This document shows positions 1 through 6,273 of a stretch of 6,414 bases of DNA, piece after piece (positions within the stretch are counted from its first letter, which is position 1; every line of letters begins with the position of its first letter). The translations under genes were made by a program, and so were the position numbers. The notes below the pieces were generated by a model. It was not told where the DNA came from, did no database searches, and saw nothing but the letters and a program-made list of their open reading frames with translations. This DNA comes from Phycisphaerales bacterium (GTDB taxonomy: Bacteria > Planctomycetota > Phycisphaerae > Sedimentisphaerales > Anaerobacaceae): NCBI GenBank assembly GCA_011057845.1, contig DSDB01000140.1, forward strand, positions 1 to 6,414, given 5' to 3'.

Positions 1-2
1 AT

Positions 3-83
3 ATTAGTGTTAGTGTTGTCCTGCGGCGGCGTGCGCAGCAAGGCAAACTGGGGTGGCAAGCGTGTTTAGTTGTCTACGTATGA
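3..83 (+). CDS. Possible 3' end of an upstream gene (partial)
   Basis: One frame is open from the window edge to a TGA at 81-83, giving about 26 residues that begin ISVSVVLRRRAQQGKLGW. The stop overlaps the ATG at 80 in an ATGA arrangement, the classic form of translational coupling between operon genes. If the next gene is lptC-like, the usual upstream neighbour would be kdsC (KDO-8-phosphate phosphatase). The basic, glutamine- and glycine-containing tail is compatible with such a C-terminus but far too short to identify it. The first codons (ATT AGT GTT AGT GTT) are AT-rich at third positions compared with the neighbouring genes, which argues against coding. This is a weak call that rests mainly on the ATGA overlap. 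Confidence 0.22.
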   Translation: MSVSVVLRRRAQQGKLGWQACLVVYV

Positions 84-934
84 AGTGCGGGTGGTGTGTG
101 TTCGCGCTGACGTGGTTGTGCGTCATCGCTGCGCTGATTGGCTATCGATACGACAGACGCTTTCGAATGCCAGCCGACCCTGCCGTGTCGAGCGAGCATT
201 TCACCGTGCCCGACAACGAGATACGGGGATTCGCCGCCTGGCGGCATGAGTCGGGCCATCCGCAGCGCCCGCGGTATCATGTTTCGTTCGACCGATTGCG
301 TTCGGTCAATGGTCGTGTCGGCCAGTTCCGCACCGCTCTTACGAAGACGGTCTGCATCGATAATCTGAATCTGCGGCTTTTTACTTACGCGACCGCGCCA
401 AACGACGGCGATGTAACACCCGCCGCCCATGCCGCCGCTGCTGTCGCTCCTGAACACTATGTGCTGGGCGACGCCGTCAACAGCCTGCTCGACGCCCGCA
501 GCAACTACCGCCTGAACATCAATTTCAATAACACCACCGAAGTGACCATCCGGGGCTTTGGCTATCACCTGACCGCCGAGGACCGGCCGGGCCTGGCCGT
601 CAAGTGCGCCCGAGCCAACATCTTCGACTGGCCGCAAATCACCCTGCGTGGAAACGCCACCATCACCGCCGACGATGGAACCGTCTTCCAGGCGGCCAAC
701 ATCCGCTGGAACACAAAGAACAACACCTTCAGAGCCGATGGAACCTGTCTACTGACCCGCGGCGGCGTCCAGACGATCGGCCGCGACCTGTGCGTGGACG
801 CCCGGCTGGAGGTTGTCGAGGCGCCCAACAGACACGAGCTATCGGAGGTCGGACCTCGGCCGCACGACCGCTCCTCACCGGCCGGCGGGGAGCCGCTGCA
901 CCCACAATACGCCATAAGCAATGCGCCGCATTAA
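80..934 (+). CDS. Membrane-anchored protein with LptC/OstA-like C-terminal segment
   Basis: This is a 284-residue protein from ATG 80, or 293 from an in-frame GTG at 53. Residues about 4-22 form one hydrophobic segment followed by basic residues (RYDRR), so the protein is probably anchored in the inner membrane with its bulk in the periplasm. Residues about 187-246 alternate in the pattern of short beta strands: a GNATITADDGTVF element, then a strand-turn-strand, then a Gly-Gly turn and a Gly-Arg-Asp-Leu element. This resembles the jellyroll repeats of LptC/LptA/OstA proteins, which form the periplasmic bridge for lipopolysaccharide export. LptC itself is usually about 190 residues, so this one is long, and the last 40 residues are Pro/His-rich and look disordered. 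No lptA or lptB gene follows. I prefer ATG 80 for its ATGA overlap with a possible upstream frame; GTG 53 has only a weak AAGG (40-43) nine bases upstream. The gene is likely co-transcribed with the next one, 15 bases downstream. The function is inferred from pattern only. Confidence 0.6.
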   Translation: MKCGWCVFALTWLCVIAALIGYRYDRRFRMPADPAVSSEHFTVPDNEIRGFAAWRHESGHPQRPRYHVSFDRLRSVNGRVGQFRTALTKTVCIDNLNLRLFTYATAPNDGDVTPAAHAAAAVAPEHYVLGDAVNSLLDARSNYRLNINFNNTTEVTIRGFGYHLTAEDRPGLAVKCARANIFDWPQITLRGNATITADDGTVFQAANIRWNTKNNTFRADGTCLLTRGGVQTIGRDLCVDARLEVVEAPNRHELSEVGPRPHDRSSPAGGEPLHPQYAISNAPH

Positions 935-936
935 AC

Positions 937-941
937 AGGAG
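937..941 (+). promoter_or_regulatory. Ribosome binding site of the CARDB protein gene
   Basis: AGGAG lies 8 bases upstream of the ATG at 950, directly after the TAA (932-934) of the preceding gene. The site fixes this start codon and supports translation from a shared message. Confidence 0.75.
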
Positions 942-949
942 TATATCCA

Positions 950-3900
950 ATGACCAAGACCCCAACGATTGCCGCAATTGCCCTGGGCCTTCTGTTAGCC
1001 GCCGGGGCCCGCGCCGACTGCAACAATGACTGCGACACCCTCTACACCAACGATGCCCGCGCGGCGTTGTTTCCCCTGAGTATATCGGGGGCCACGACCG
1101 CCTATAACACCCTCGAGACCGCCATGGCCGATGGCAACTGCAATACGTGTCCGGACATCGTCTTCATGCACGCTCTGGCCAGGGTTGTCATGCTGTTCAC
1201 CGATAACGGCGACGTCCTTGTCAATGACGGCCTCTTTGAAATCGCCGAGGCCTTCGGCATCACGATCACCGGCGATATCCTGACGCAACTCGACGTGGTC
1301 ATCCCGGACATGAAAGACGGCAGCAAGTGGGTATTTCCGGCCAACTCGCCGGACGCCGACGCCCTGCGCGACATCATCGACAACCAGATACTGCCCGTTA
1401 TTGACGAGATACTCGCGGACCTGGAGAACTTTCCGAACCCCGATGGTCCGGCGTGGACCTTCGTCCTGACCGACGATGAAACCGGCGCCGGCCAGGACAT
1501 CGAAGTGGACTACGGCGACATCCTGCTCTTTAAGGCCATGCTCTACAGCCTCAAGGCCACTTTGGAGTACCAGAGCCCCTGGAACTTCGACATGGGGATC
1601 GACCAGACGGCCCTGAACAACTACCTGCGCAACACAGGCCTTGGCGAGCCCCAGACCATCGCCGAATTCCAGGCCCTGCTGAACATCTTCAGCCTCGACA
1701 TCCGCAACTTCATCCAGAACAATATCCCGATCGCCGCCCTGAACGCGCCCGACCCGTTCGATGTGATCGACATCGAGGACCTGTGGTCCAAGTTCAGCCT
1801 CAACACGTATCTCTTCGGCGCGTATCCCAACTGGGGCATGTTGAACCCCACGGCGGGCTATCTGAACGTCGATGGCCCCACCGTCCTGGCCCAGCTCAAG
1901 GCCGACATCCTCAACATCATCAGCATCTATAATGAGGCCATCCAGCACATCACACACGAGAACGTGCCGGAAGGCACGGACCCCCAGGACGATGAACTGA
2001 TCTACATCGACCCCAACTACGCCTACTTCGCCAACCACTGGCACACGCTCATCAACGACGTCAACAACGCGCTGACGAACGATACGACCTTCCAATTCAC
2101 GCTGGAGACCACGTTCACCTACGACATATTCCAGGGGGCCGAGAAGGTGGCCACCCTCACCTTTGAACTGGCTCCGGGCGCCTTTGTCGGCCAATGGGGT
2201 CTATTCGAACTCGAGCCCGGGGTGGTTCCGGGGCTGCCTTCTCCGTGGACGGTCGTCGATGTGGAGACGGGCTTTTTCGGCGACCCGATCTTTGCGATCG
2301 ACATGGTTCTCTGGGATGGACCCCAGCAGAACCAGATCGGCTGGGGCTACATCGACGTGGAGGTCAGTGCCGACGGCCAGACGATCACCGATGGAGTCCT
2401 CGTTTACAACTATTGGGGCGAGGGCGGCCCCGCCGAGGGCCAGGTGGACGGACTGACCGGCGAGCTGACCAACATGGAGACCGAGCAGGTCACCATAAAC
2501 CCGAATCCGTTCTTCGGCGATTCCCCGACGTATCCCGATCCGGTTCATATCCGCCATCTCTTCCCGGAGTTGACCAACAAGAACGAGTTCATCCGCGGGA
2601 CCATGGGCCACGGTCTGGACAATGACCCCACGCTCGGCGGCATCCTGCCGGACATGGCCCAGGACGACTGGGAGGACATCTTCCGCTTTGTCGCCGGCCC
2701 GGCCAAGCCGAACCTGGATATCACCAATCCCAACACGGACCCCGTGGACCCCGTCCGGGCCAAGGTCGGTTCCACGGTCAATATCAACGTCACCGTGCTC
2801 AATAACGGGCCCGGCAAGGCGTCGCAGTTCGATCTGACCCTCTATCGATCGGGCGACCAGCAGGTGGACAATACCGACACCGCCATTGCGGTTCGGACGA
2901 TCAGGAGTCTCAACAGTGGCGCCCAGACCACGCAGGTTATGTCTTTTGTGGCGCCGGCGACCGTAGGGACTTGGTACCTGGCGGCCATGGCCGACAGCGG
3001 ACGGGGCGTCTCCGAGGTCGATGAGACCGACAACTGGAGCGGCGTGATCACCTTCCAGACCGAACCCATCAATAGGGACCTCACCGGGACCATCGCCACC
3101 ACCTTCGTCAACGGCGCCAAGGGCGGGGATGTCGGCAATGTCAACGTCCTCGTCCGCAACAACGGTAACGACCTTGCCGAAGGGGTCATCGCGATCAACA
3201 TTTACGCCTCCGCCAATACCACATACGAGGAAGGCGTCGATGCCCTGTTGACCACGGTGACGGCCAAGGTCAAACTCGCCCCCGGCGCCTCCAAGCTCTA
3301 CCAGTACAAGAAGGTTGCCCTGCCGGCGGTACTGGCCCCGGGCGCCTACTTTTTCCTCGCTCATATCGACGCCACCGGCGTCATTACCCCCGACAACGAC
3401 TTGGACAACAATGTCGTCGCCACCGACGCGACCGTCAACGTGGCCGAGGCGCACCGCGACCTGATTCCCTCCAACCTAGCCACCACCTTCCCCAATGGTG
3501 CCAAACCCGGGGACGTAGGCGACTTCACGTTCAACATCCGCAACGCCGGCAACCTGCCCGTCAGAGGCACCATCGACGTGGACATCCTGGCCTCGGCGGA
3601 TCAGGCCCTCGGCGATGACACGCTCGTAACCACAAAGCCCGTCAAAATCAAACTCGCCGCCAACGGAATCGTTACGGTGACTATCAAGAAAGTCGCCCTG
3701 CCGGCCCTGGATCCGGCGGTCGATGTCTTCTTCCTGGTCCACGTCGACTCGGGCGAAAACGTCGACGAATCCAACGAGGATAACAACGTCGCCTCCACGG
3801 CCGCAGCCATCGACATCAACCGGCCGAACGTCGATCTCGCCGGCGTCCTGGCCAATCTGGGCGCCAATGTTCCCGTCGGCGCCAAAGTCACGTTCAATCT

Positions 3901-4189
3901 GACGGTCACCAACAACGGCGCCGGCGCCGTCAAGCAGAAGGTCCGCATCCAGATATGGGCCTCGGCCGACGCCGCCTACGACCTCGCCGACACCCTCATC
4001 GTCAATGTCGAAACCAATCTCAGGCTCAAAGCCGGCGCCCCCAAGCGGCTCAAGCTCAAGGGTGTAATTCCCCCCGGGCTCAATGGGGCGTATCACTTCA
4101 TTGCGCTGATTGACACGGCGAACGTGCTGGCCGAATTCGACGAGACCAACAACGAGGCCGCGACGCCCGGCACGACGAATATCAACTGA
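950..4189 (+). CDS. Large Sec-exported protein with four C-terminal CARDB repeats
   Basis: This 1079-residue protein starts at an ATG with a clear AGGAG site. Residues 1-22 form a Sec signal peptide (basic start, hydrophobic core, cleavage expected after ARA-22). There is no lipobox. Residues about 23-385 are mostly helical, with repeated amphipathic stretches (for example VEVDYGDILLFKAMLYSLK) and no domain I can name. Residues about 385-580 look beta-rich, with many Gly, Trp and Asp. Four units of about 120 residues follow, at roughly 587-705, 708-832, 836-957 and 959-1079. Each has the CARDB (cell adhesion related domain in bacteria) pattern: an opening Asp-Leu, a central V-x-N-x-G strand, and a closing Asp...Glu/Asn-Asn motif (DETDNW, DLDNNV, NEDNNV, DETNNE). 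CARDB folds are Ig-like sandwiches found in surface and secreted proteins. The only four cysteines (24, 28, 64, 67) sit near the mature N-terminus. I see no C-terminal anchor or sorting signal. A role in surface adhesion or as a matrix scaffold is likely, but the ligand is unknown. Confidence 0.9.
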   Translation: MTKTPTIAAIALGLLLAAGARADCNNDCDTLYTNDARAALFPLSISGATTAYNTLETAMADGNCNTCPDIVFMHALARVVMLFTDNGDVLVNDGLFEIAEAFGITITGDILTQLDVVIPDMKDGSKWVFPANSPDADALRDIIDNQILPVIDEILADLENFPNPDGPAWTFVLTDDETGAGQDIEVDYGDILLFKAMLYSLKATLEYQSPWNFDMGIDQTALNNYLRNTGLGEPQTIAEFQALLNIFSLDIRNFIQNNIPIAALNAPDPFDVIDIEDLWSKFSLNTYLFGAYPNWGMLNPTAGYLNVDGPTVLAQLKADILNIISIYNEAIQHITHENVPEGTDPQDDELIYIDPNYAYFANHWHTLINDVNNALTNDTTFQFTLETTFTYDIFQGAEKVATLTFELAPGAFVGQWGLFELEPGVVPGLPSPWTVVDVETGFFGDPIFAIDMVLWDGPQQNQIGWGYIDVEVSADGQTITDGVLVYNYWGEGGPAEGQVDGLTGELTNMETEQVTINPNPFFGDSPTYPDPVHIRHLFPELTNKNEFIRGTMGHGLDNDPTLGGILPDMAQDDWEDIFRFVAGPAKPNLDITNPNTDPVDPVRAKVGSTVNINVTVLNNGPGKASQFDLTLYRSGDQQVDNTDTAIAVRTIRSLNSGAQTTQVMSFVAPATVGTWYLAAMADSGRGVSEVDETDNWSGVITFQTEPINRDLTGTIATTFVNGAKGGDVGNVNVLVRNNGNDLAEGVIAINIYASANTTYEEGVDALLTTVTAKVKLAPGASKLYQYKKVALPAVLAPGAYFFLAHIDATGVITPDNDLDNNVVATDATVNVAEAHRDLIPSNLATTFPNGAKPGDVGDFTFNIRNAGNLPVRGTIDVDILASADQALGDDTLVTTKPVKIKLAANGIVTVTIKKVALPALDPAVDVFFLVHVDSGENVDESNEDNNVASTAAAIDINRPNVDLAGVLANLGANVPVGAKVTFNLTVTNNGAGAVKQKVRIQIWASADAAYDLADTLIVNVETNLRLKAGAPKRLKLKGVIPPGLNGAYHFIALIDTANVLAEFDETNNEAATPGTTNIN
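2708..4186 (+). repeat. Four tandem CARDB-coding units within the large exported protein
   Basis: Units begin near 2708, 3071, 3455 and 3824, so the spacing is about 365-385 bases. Units 2 and 3 are most alike. Both start with ATTF, then NGAK, then GDVG, and both carry KKVALPA near their last third, with the DNA also matching closely (GCCACCACCTTC in both, about 385 bases apart). Units 1 and 4 are more divergent but keep the V-x-N-x-G strand and the acidic Asn-rich end. This is consistent with a more recent duplication of units 2 and 3. Confidence 0.75.
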
Positions 4190-4251
4190 TCCATCCGAAC
4201 AACAGCGAATACGCTCGCATCATGGGCGGAGGCCGTGGTTCGACGTCGTGG

Positions 4252-4269
4252 CGGCGGGCCGGACCGCCG
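4252..4269. other. GC-rich hairpin upstream of the glyoxalase gene
   Basis: CGGCGG (4252-4257) and CCGCCG (4264-4269) form a 6-bp stem with a 6-base loop in the 102-base gap between the CARDB gene and the glyoxalase gene. No T-run follows, so it is not a convincing intrinsic terminator. In this GC-rich sequence it may be a chance stem, or may lie in the leader of the downstream gene. I found no convincing promoter in this gap. Confidence 0.25.
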
Positions 4270-4277
4270 ATGTGCTT

Positions 4278-4282
4278 GGAGG
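4278..4282 (+). promoter_or_regulatory. Ribosome binding site deciding the glyoxalase II start
   Basis: GGAGG lies 9 bases before the ATG at 4292. The longer reading frame opening at GTG 4235 has a GGAGG only 2 bases away and would add 19 Arg/Gly-rich residues unlike the family. The site at 4278-4282 therefore supports 4292 as the true start. Confidence 0.75.
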
Positions 4283-4291
4283 TTGCGCCCA

Positions 4292-5137
4292 ATGGCGGAG
4301 ATCCTCACATTCACGGCCCTGGGTGACAACTTTATCCACCTGATCGTCGGCGACGGCGGGGACGCCGTGGTCATCGATCCGGGCGATGCCGGGCCGGTCC
4401 TGCGAACCCTTGAAAACAGCGGTCTGCGCCTGATTGTGGCGTTTGTGACCCATCACCACGGCGACCACACGGCCGGGCTATCAAAACTCAAGGCCGCCAC
4501 CGGCTGCCGCATCTACGGTCCCGACAGCCGCCACATCAGCCCTCTCGATCATCGGGTCTACGACGGCCTGACACTTGACCTGCCTTTCGGTCCTATCCAC
4601 GTGATCGCCACGCCGGGCCACACGAGGACGTCCGTCTGCTATTTCTTGCCACAGACCCCGGCCGGGCCACTTGGCCAACCCCCTGTGAATGCCGGTGGCA
4701 CGGGGCCGAGTGCGCCTCAAGCCCGGCAGACTACAGGTCCCGCCCTCTTCACCGGCGATACCCTCTTTACCGCCGGCTGCGGGCGGTTATTCGAGTGCGA
4801 CGCCTCGGCCATGCACCGATCCCTTGCCAAAATCGCCGCCCTGCCCAACGAGACACTCATCTACCCCGGCCACGATTACGCGGTCGAGGATTACATGTTC
4901 ACCCTTTCCATCGACCCGCACAACCAGGCCGCTCAGCAGGCGCTGCGGCATCTGCGTGATGCACAGGCCCAGGGCCGCCCCATCGTCCCGACCACGTTGG
5001 CGATGGAGAAACAGACCAACCTCTTCCTGCGAACTGATGATCCGGCCCTGGCCGCCACCTTGGGCGTGAGCGCCCACGACCCGGCGGCCGTCCTTGCCGC
5101 CCTCCGCCGCCGAAAAGATGCCTTCCAGCCGAGTTGA
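4292..5137 (+). CDS. gloB: Hydroxyacylglutathione hydrolase-like (glyoxalase II) metallo-hydrolase
   Basis: This 281-residue cytoplasmic enzyme has the metallo-beta-lactamase fold. Glyoxalase II hydrolyses S-D-lactoylglutathione to D-lactate and glutathione in methylglyoxal detoxification. The binuclear metal ligands are all visible: T-H54-H-H56-G-D58-H59, G-H110-T, G-D156-T and Y-P-G-H194. The first five share their positions with human glyoxalase II. The signature GDTLFTAGCGRLFE (155-168) and the C-terminal P-T-T-L...E-K-Q-T-N-L-F-L-R (233-247) match the HAGH C-terminal domain, which separates it from generic MBL hydrolases. From residue about 124 to 146 there is an extra Gly/Pro/Ala-rich stretch, which explains the length above the usual 250-260 residues. 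The R247 region continues as TDDP instead of the basic residues used for glutathione binding in the human enzyme, so the thiol carrier might differ. No gloA is in the window. It converges on the DUF1028 gene. Confidence 0.88.
   Translation: MAEILTFTALGDNFIHLIVGDGGDAVVIDPGDAGPVLRTLENSGLRLIVAFVTHHHGDHTAGLSKLKAATGCRIYGPDSRHISPLDHRVYDGLTLDLPFGPIHVIATPGHTRTSVCYFLPQTPAGPLGQPPVNAGGTGPSAPQARQTTGPALFTGDTLFTAGCGRLFECDASAMHRSLAKIAALPNETLIYPGHDYAVEDYMFTLSIDPHNQAAQQALRHLRDAQAQGRPIVPTTLAMEKQTNLFLRTDDPALAATLGVSAHDPAAVLAALRRRKDAFQPS
4661..4727. repeat. Inverted-repeat-ended in-frame insertion inside the glyoxalase gene
   Basis: GCCGGGC (4661-4667) and GCCCGGC (4721-4727) are perfect 7-bp inverted repeats bounding 67 bases. 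The centre holds a short palindrome, TGCC-GGT-GGCA (4690-4700). The bounded segment encodes the Gly/Pro-rich residues 124-146 that glyoxalase II proteins normally lack. Metal ligands before it keep human numbering, and those after it are shifted by 21-22. That the extra DNA and the inverted repeats coincide suggests a small palindromic element that inserted without breaking the frame. No target-site duplication is obvious. The short stems could also be chance in GC-rich DNA. Confidence 0.45.
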
Positions 5138-5151
5138 ACTAGCCGCCACGT

Positions 5152-5937
5152 CTATTCGGTCTTAGCGAGCCCCTTTGCCTCGTGCTCAAGCTCTTGGTAC
5201 ACACGCACCAGGTCCGCCACGGCGTCGGCGCTCTCATCGACATACAGCGCCAGCCAGTCGCCCTGCACGCCCGCCCTGGCCACGCGAATACCGGCCGCCA
5301 GCCGCCCGCGATGGTCGCCACCGGCCTCGTCGCCGGCCGCCAGGGCCGCTATCAGCCGATCCGCGAGGCTGCCCTGTGTCTGTTCATAGGCCCGAGCCAT
5401 CGCCGCAACGACCTTCCGCCCCGCCAGCGTATTGCCCTGACAGGCGTAGTACCGCCCGGCGGCCGAGCCCCACCACAGGCTCGGACCATCCGCCCGTGCG
5501 GGATTCTGCTGGGCCGTCCGCCCAGCCGCATCGATTATCGCCAATTGCCGCATATCCCACTGCGGGTCGTCCTTCACCAGCTCGGCCAGCACCGCCTGGG
5601 GGCTCATGCCGACGGCCAGCAGGTCCAGCGCCCGCAGCCCCCACTTGGGCTCATGCCAATGCTGTGTGCAGAACGCCCCGACGCCAGCCCGCACGTACGG
5701 CACCACCTTTCCCACCGCCGGATACCGGCTGGCCACCGCCACTCCGCAGATCCCCGCCTGCGGGTCCGCGGCCACAATCGAGAATGTACCGGAGACCTCC
5801 GTCTGTGTCGATTTTGCCGCGCCGCCGACATCCGACCCGCCCCCCGAAGCGGCGCACCCGGACACCCCGGCGAAGATGCCCCCCAGCAACAAGCCCATTA
5901 CCACCCGTCTGATGCGTCCGCCGGTTCTCTCGTTCAT
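5152..5937 (-). CDS. DUF1028 family lipoprotein
   Basis: This 261-residue protein starts at the ATG ending at 5937, which has GGAG (5945-5948) seven bases upstream. An upstream ATG at 5979 would add 14 Cys-rich residues before the signal peptide and is less likely. Residues 8-28 are a lipoprotein signal: RIRR, a hydrophobic core, and lipobox V-S-G-C28. A Gly/Ser linker follows. From residue 51 the DUF1028 pattern is clear: TFSIVAADP, GVAVASRYPAVG, VRAGVGAFCTQ (about 82-92), ALDLLAVGMSP, the IIDAAGR strand, YACQGNTLAG (164-173) and AGGDHRG (205-211). The family has no established activity; its beginning and length recall Ntn-hydrolase-type folds, but I cannot confirm that. The usual R-x-Q-S-A after GD-x-RG reads RLAA here. 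It was probably exported and lipidated in the cell envelope. It stands alone on its strand, convergent with the glyoxalase gene 14 bases away. Confidence 0.88.
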   Translation of the reverse strand: MNERTGGRIRRVVMGLLLGGIFAGVSGCAASGGGSDVGGAAKSTQTEVSGTFSIVAADPQAGICGVAVASRYPAVGKVVPYVRAGVGAFCTQHWHEPKWGLRALDLLAVGMSPQAVLAELVKDDPQWDMRQLAIIDAAGRTAQQNPARADGPSLWWGSAAGRYYACQGNTLAGRKVVAAMARAYEQTQGSLADRLIAALAAGDEAGGDHRGRLAAGIRVARAGVQGDWLALYVDESADAVADLVRVYQELEHEAKGLAKTE

Positions 5938-5944
5938 GGCCGTT

Positions 5945-5948
5945 CTCC
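5945..5948 (-). promoter_or_regulatory. Ribosome binding site of the DUF1028 gene
   Basis: On the minus strand, GGAG lies 7 bases before the ATG at 5937-5935. It supports this start over the in-frame ATG at 5979, which would also place the signal peptide internally. Confidence 0.65.
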
Positions 5949-5988
5949 AATCGCAATCGCACGTAGAGCAACGCCCCACACCGGCACC

Positions 5989-6017
5989 GTGTTACCACAG
6001 CCGGGGGCGGACGTCAA
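5989..6017 (-). promoter_or_regulatory. Candidate sigma-70-type promoter for the DUF1028 gene
   Basis: On the minus strand, TTGACG (6017-6012) is followed after 17 bases by TAACAC (5994-5989). A TG one base before the -10 gives an extended -10 form. The -35 matches five of six consensus bases and the -10 only three of six. The predicted transcript would begin near 5980, with a leader of about 40 bases before the start codon. Confidence 0.4.
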
Positions 6018-6061
6018 TGCGGCCAACGGCGGATGTATCGGTTTTTTCCCCATCCAAGGCA

Positions 6062-6091
6062 TTGACAGCCCCAGCGGCAAGTCGCTACAGT
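6062..6091 (+). promoter_or_regulatory. Candidate strong promoter for the tRNA-Arg
   Basis: A perfect TTGACA (6062-6067) is followed after 18 bases by TACAGT (6086-6091), four of six matches to the -10 consensus. Transcription would start around 6098, a dozen bases before the tRNA 5' end at 6111, which is the normal arrangement for a tRNA gene. An intact promoter shows that this is the original upstream flank of a tRNA locus, not a stray 3' tRNA fragment. Confidence 0.55.
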
Positions 6092-6110
6092 ACCATCGCT
6101 TAGGATTTTT

Positions 6111-6152
6111 GCGCCCGTAGCTCAATTGGATAGAGTGACGGACTTCGAATCC
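6111..6152 (+). tRNA. tRNA-Arg(UCG), 5' half only
   Basis: The sequence folds as the first half of a tRNA: acceptor strand GCGCCCG (6111-6117), TA, D-stem GCTC/GAGT (6120-6123 and 6133-6136) enclosing the conserved AATTGGATA loop, anticodon strand ACGGA (6138-6142), and loop CTTCGAA (6143-6149) with anticodon TCG at 6145-6147, reading CGA codons for Arg. The closing strand should read TCCGT but reads TCCCA, so only three of five pairs form. The variable region, the T-arm with GTTCGA and the matching acceptor strand CGGGCGC are all absent in the remaining 260 bases. The gene is therefore interrupted or truncated just after the anticodon loop, a common integration point for tyrosine recombinases. 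A full tRNA-Arg(UCG) must lie elsewhere, or CGA codons must be read by another tRNA. Confidence 0.6.
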
Positions 6153-6212
6153 CATAGGCACGTCTGTAAGTCCTTGTCACACCTGCATTTACAACGCGAA
6201 AACGCGGACTCT

Positions 6213-6273
6213 GCGCGCCAACCGAAGCGCAGACGAAGCCCAAACGAACCCCAAAAGTACATAGTTGGCGCGC
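6213..6273. repeat. 10-bp inverted repeat GCGCGCCAAC / GTTGGCGCGC
   Basis: GCGCGCCAAC at 6213-6222 is the exact reverse complement of GTTGGCGCGC at 6264-6273, with 41 bases between. The left arm overlaps a smaller CTGCGC/GCGCAG stem, so alternative folds are possible. The arms resemble but do not satisfy the integron attC core consensus. Confidence 0.6.

Noticed and set aside
995..2194. 399-codon open frame on the minus strand opposite the CARDB gene
   Set aside because: It is a mirror of the strong codon bias of the forward gene. The translation is a Val/Asp/Gly-rich low-complexity string without any domain, and the forward frame has a signal peptide, a ribosome site and recognisable repeats.
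2201..3454. 417-codon open frame on the minus strand opposite the CARDB gene
   Set aside because: Same reason: a GC-driven shadow with no motif, opposite a confidently coding region.
4235..4291. GTG 4235 as start of the glyoxalase gene
   Set aside because: It would add 19 Arg/Gly-rich residues not seen in the family, with a ribosome site only 2 bases away. ATG 4292 has GGAGG at 9 bases and gives human-like numbering of the metal ligands.
6041..6047. T-run (6042-6047) as an intrinsic terminator
   Set aside because: No stable stem precedes it on the plus strand, and no gene on that strand ends nearby.
5182..6120. 312-codon forward frame opposite the DUF1028 gene
   Set aside because: Pro/Arg/His-rich shadow. 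The minus strand encodes a clear lipoprotein signal and family motifs, and this frame runs into the tRNA.
6213..6273. Integron attC-type recombination site
   Set aside because: The inverted arms GCGCGCCAAC/GTTGGCGCGC do not fit the RYYYAAC/GTTRRRY core sites, and there is no cassette array.
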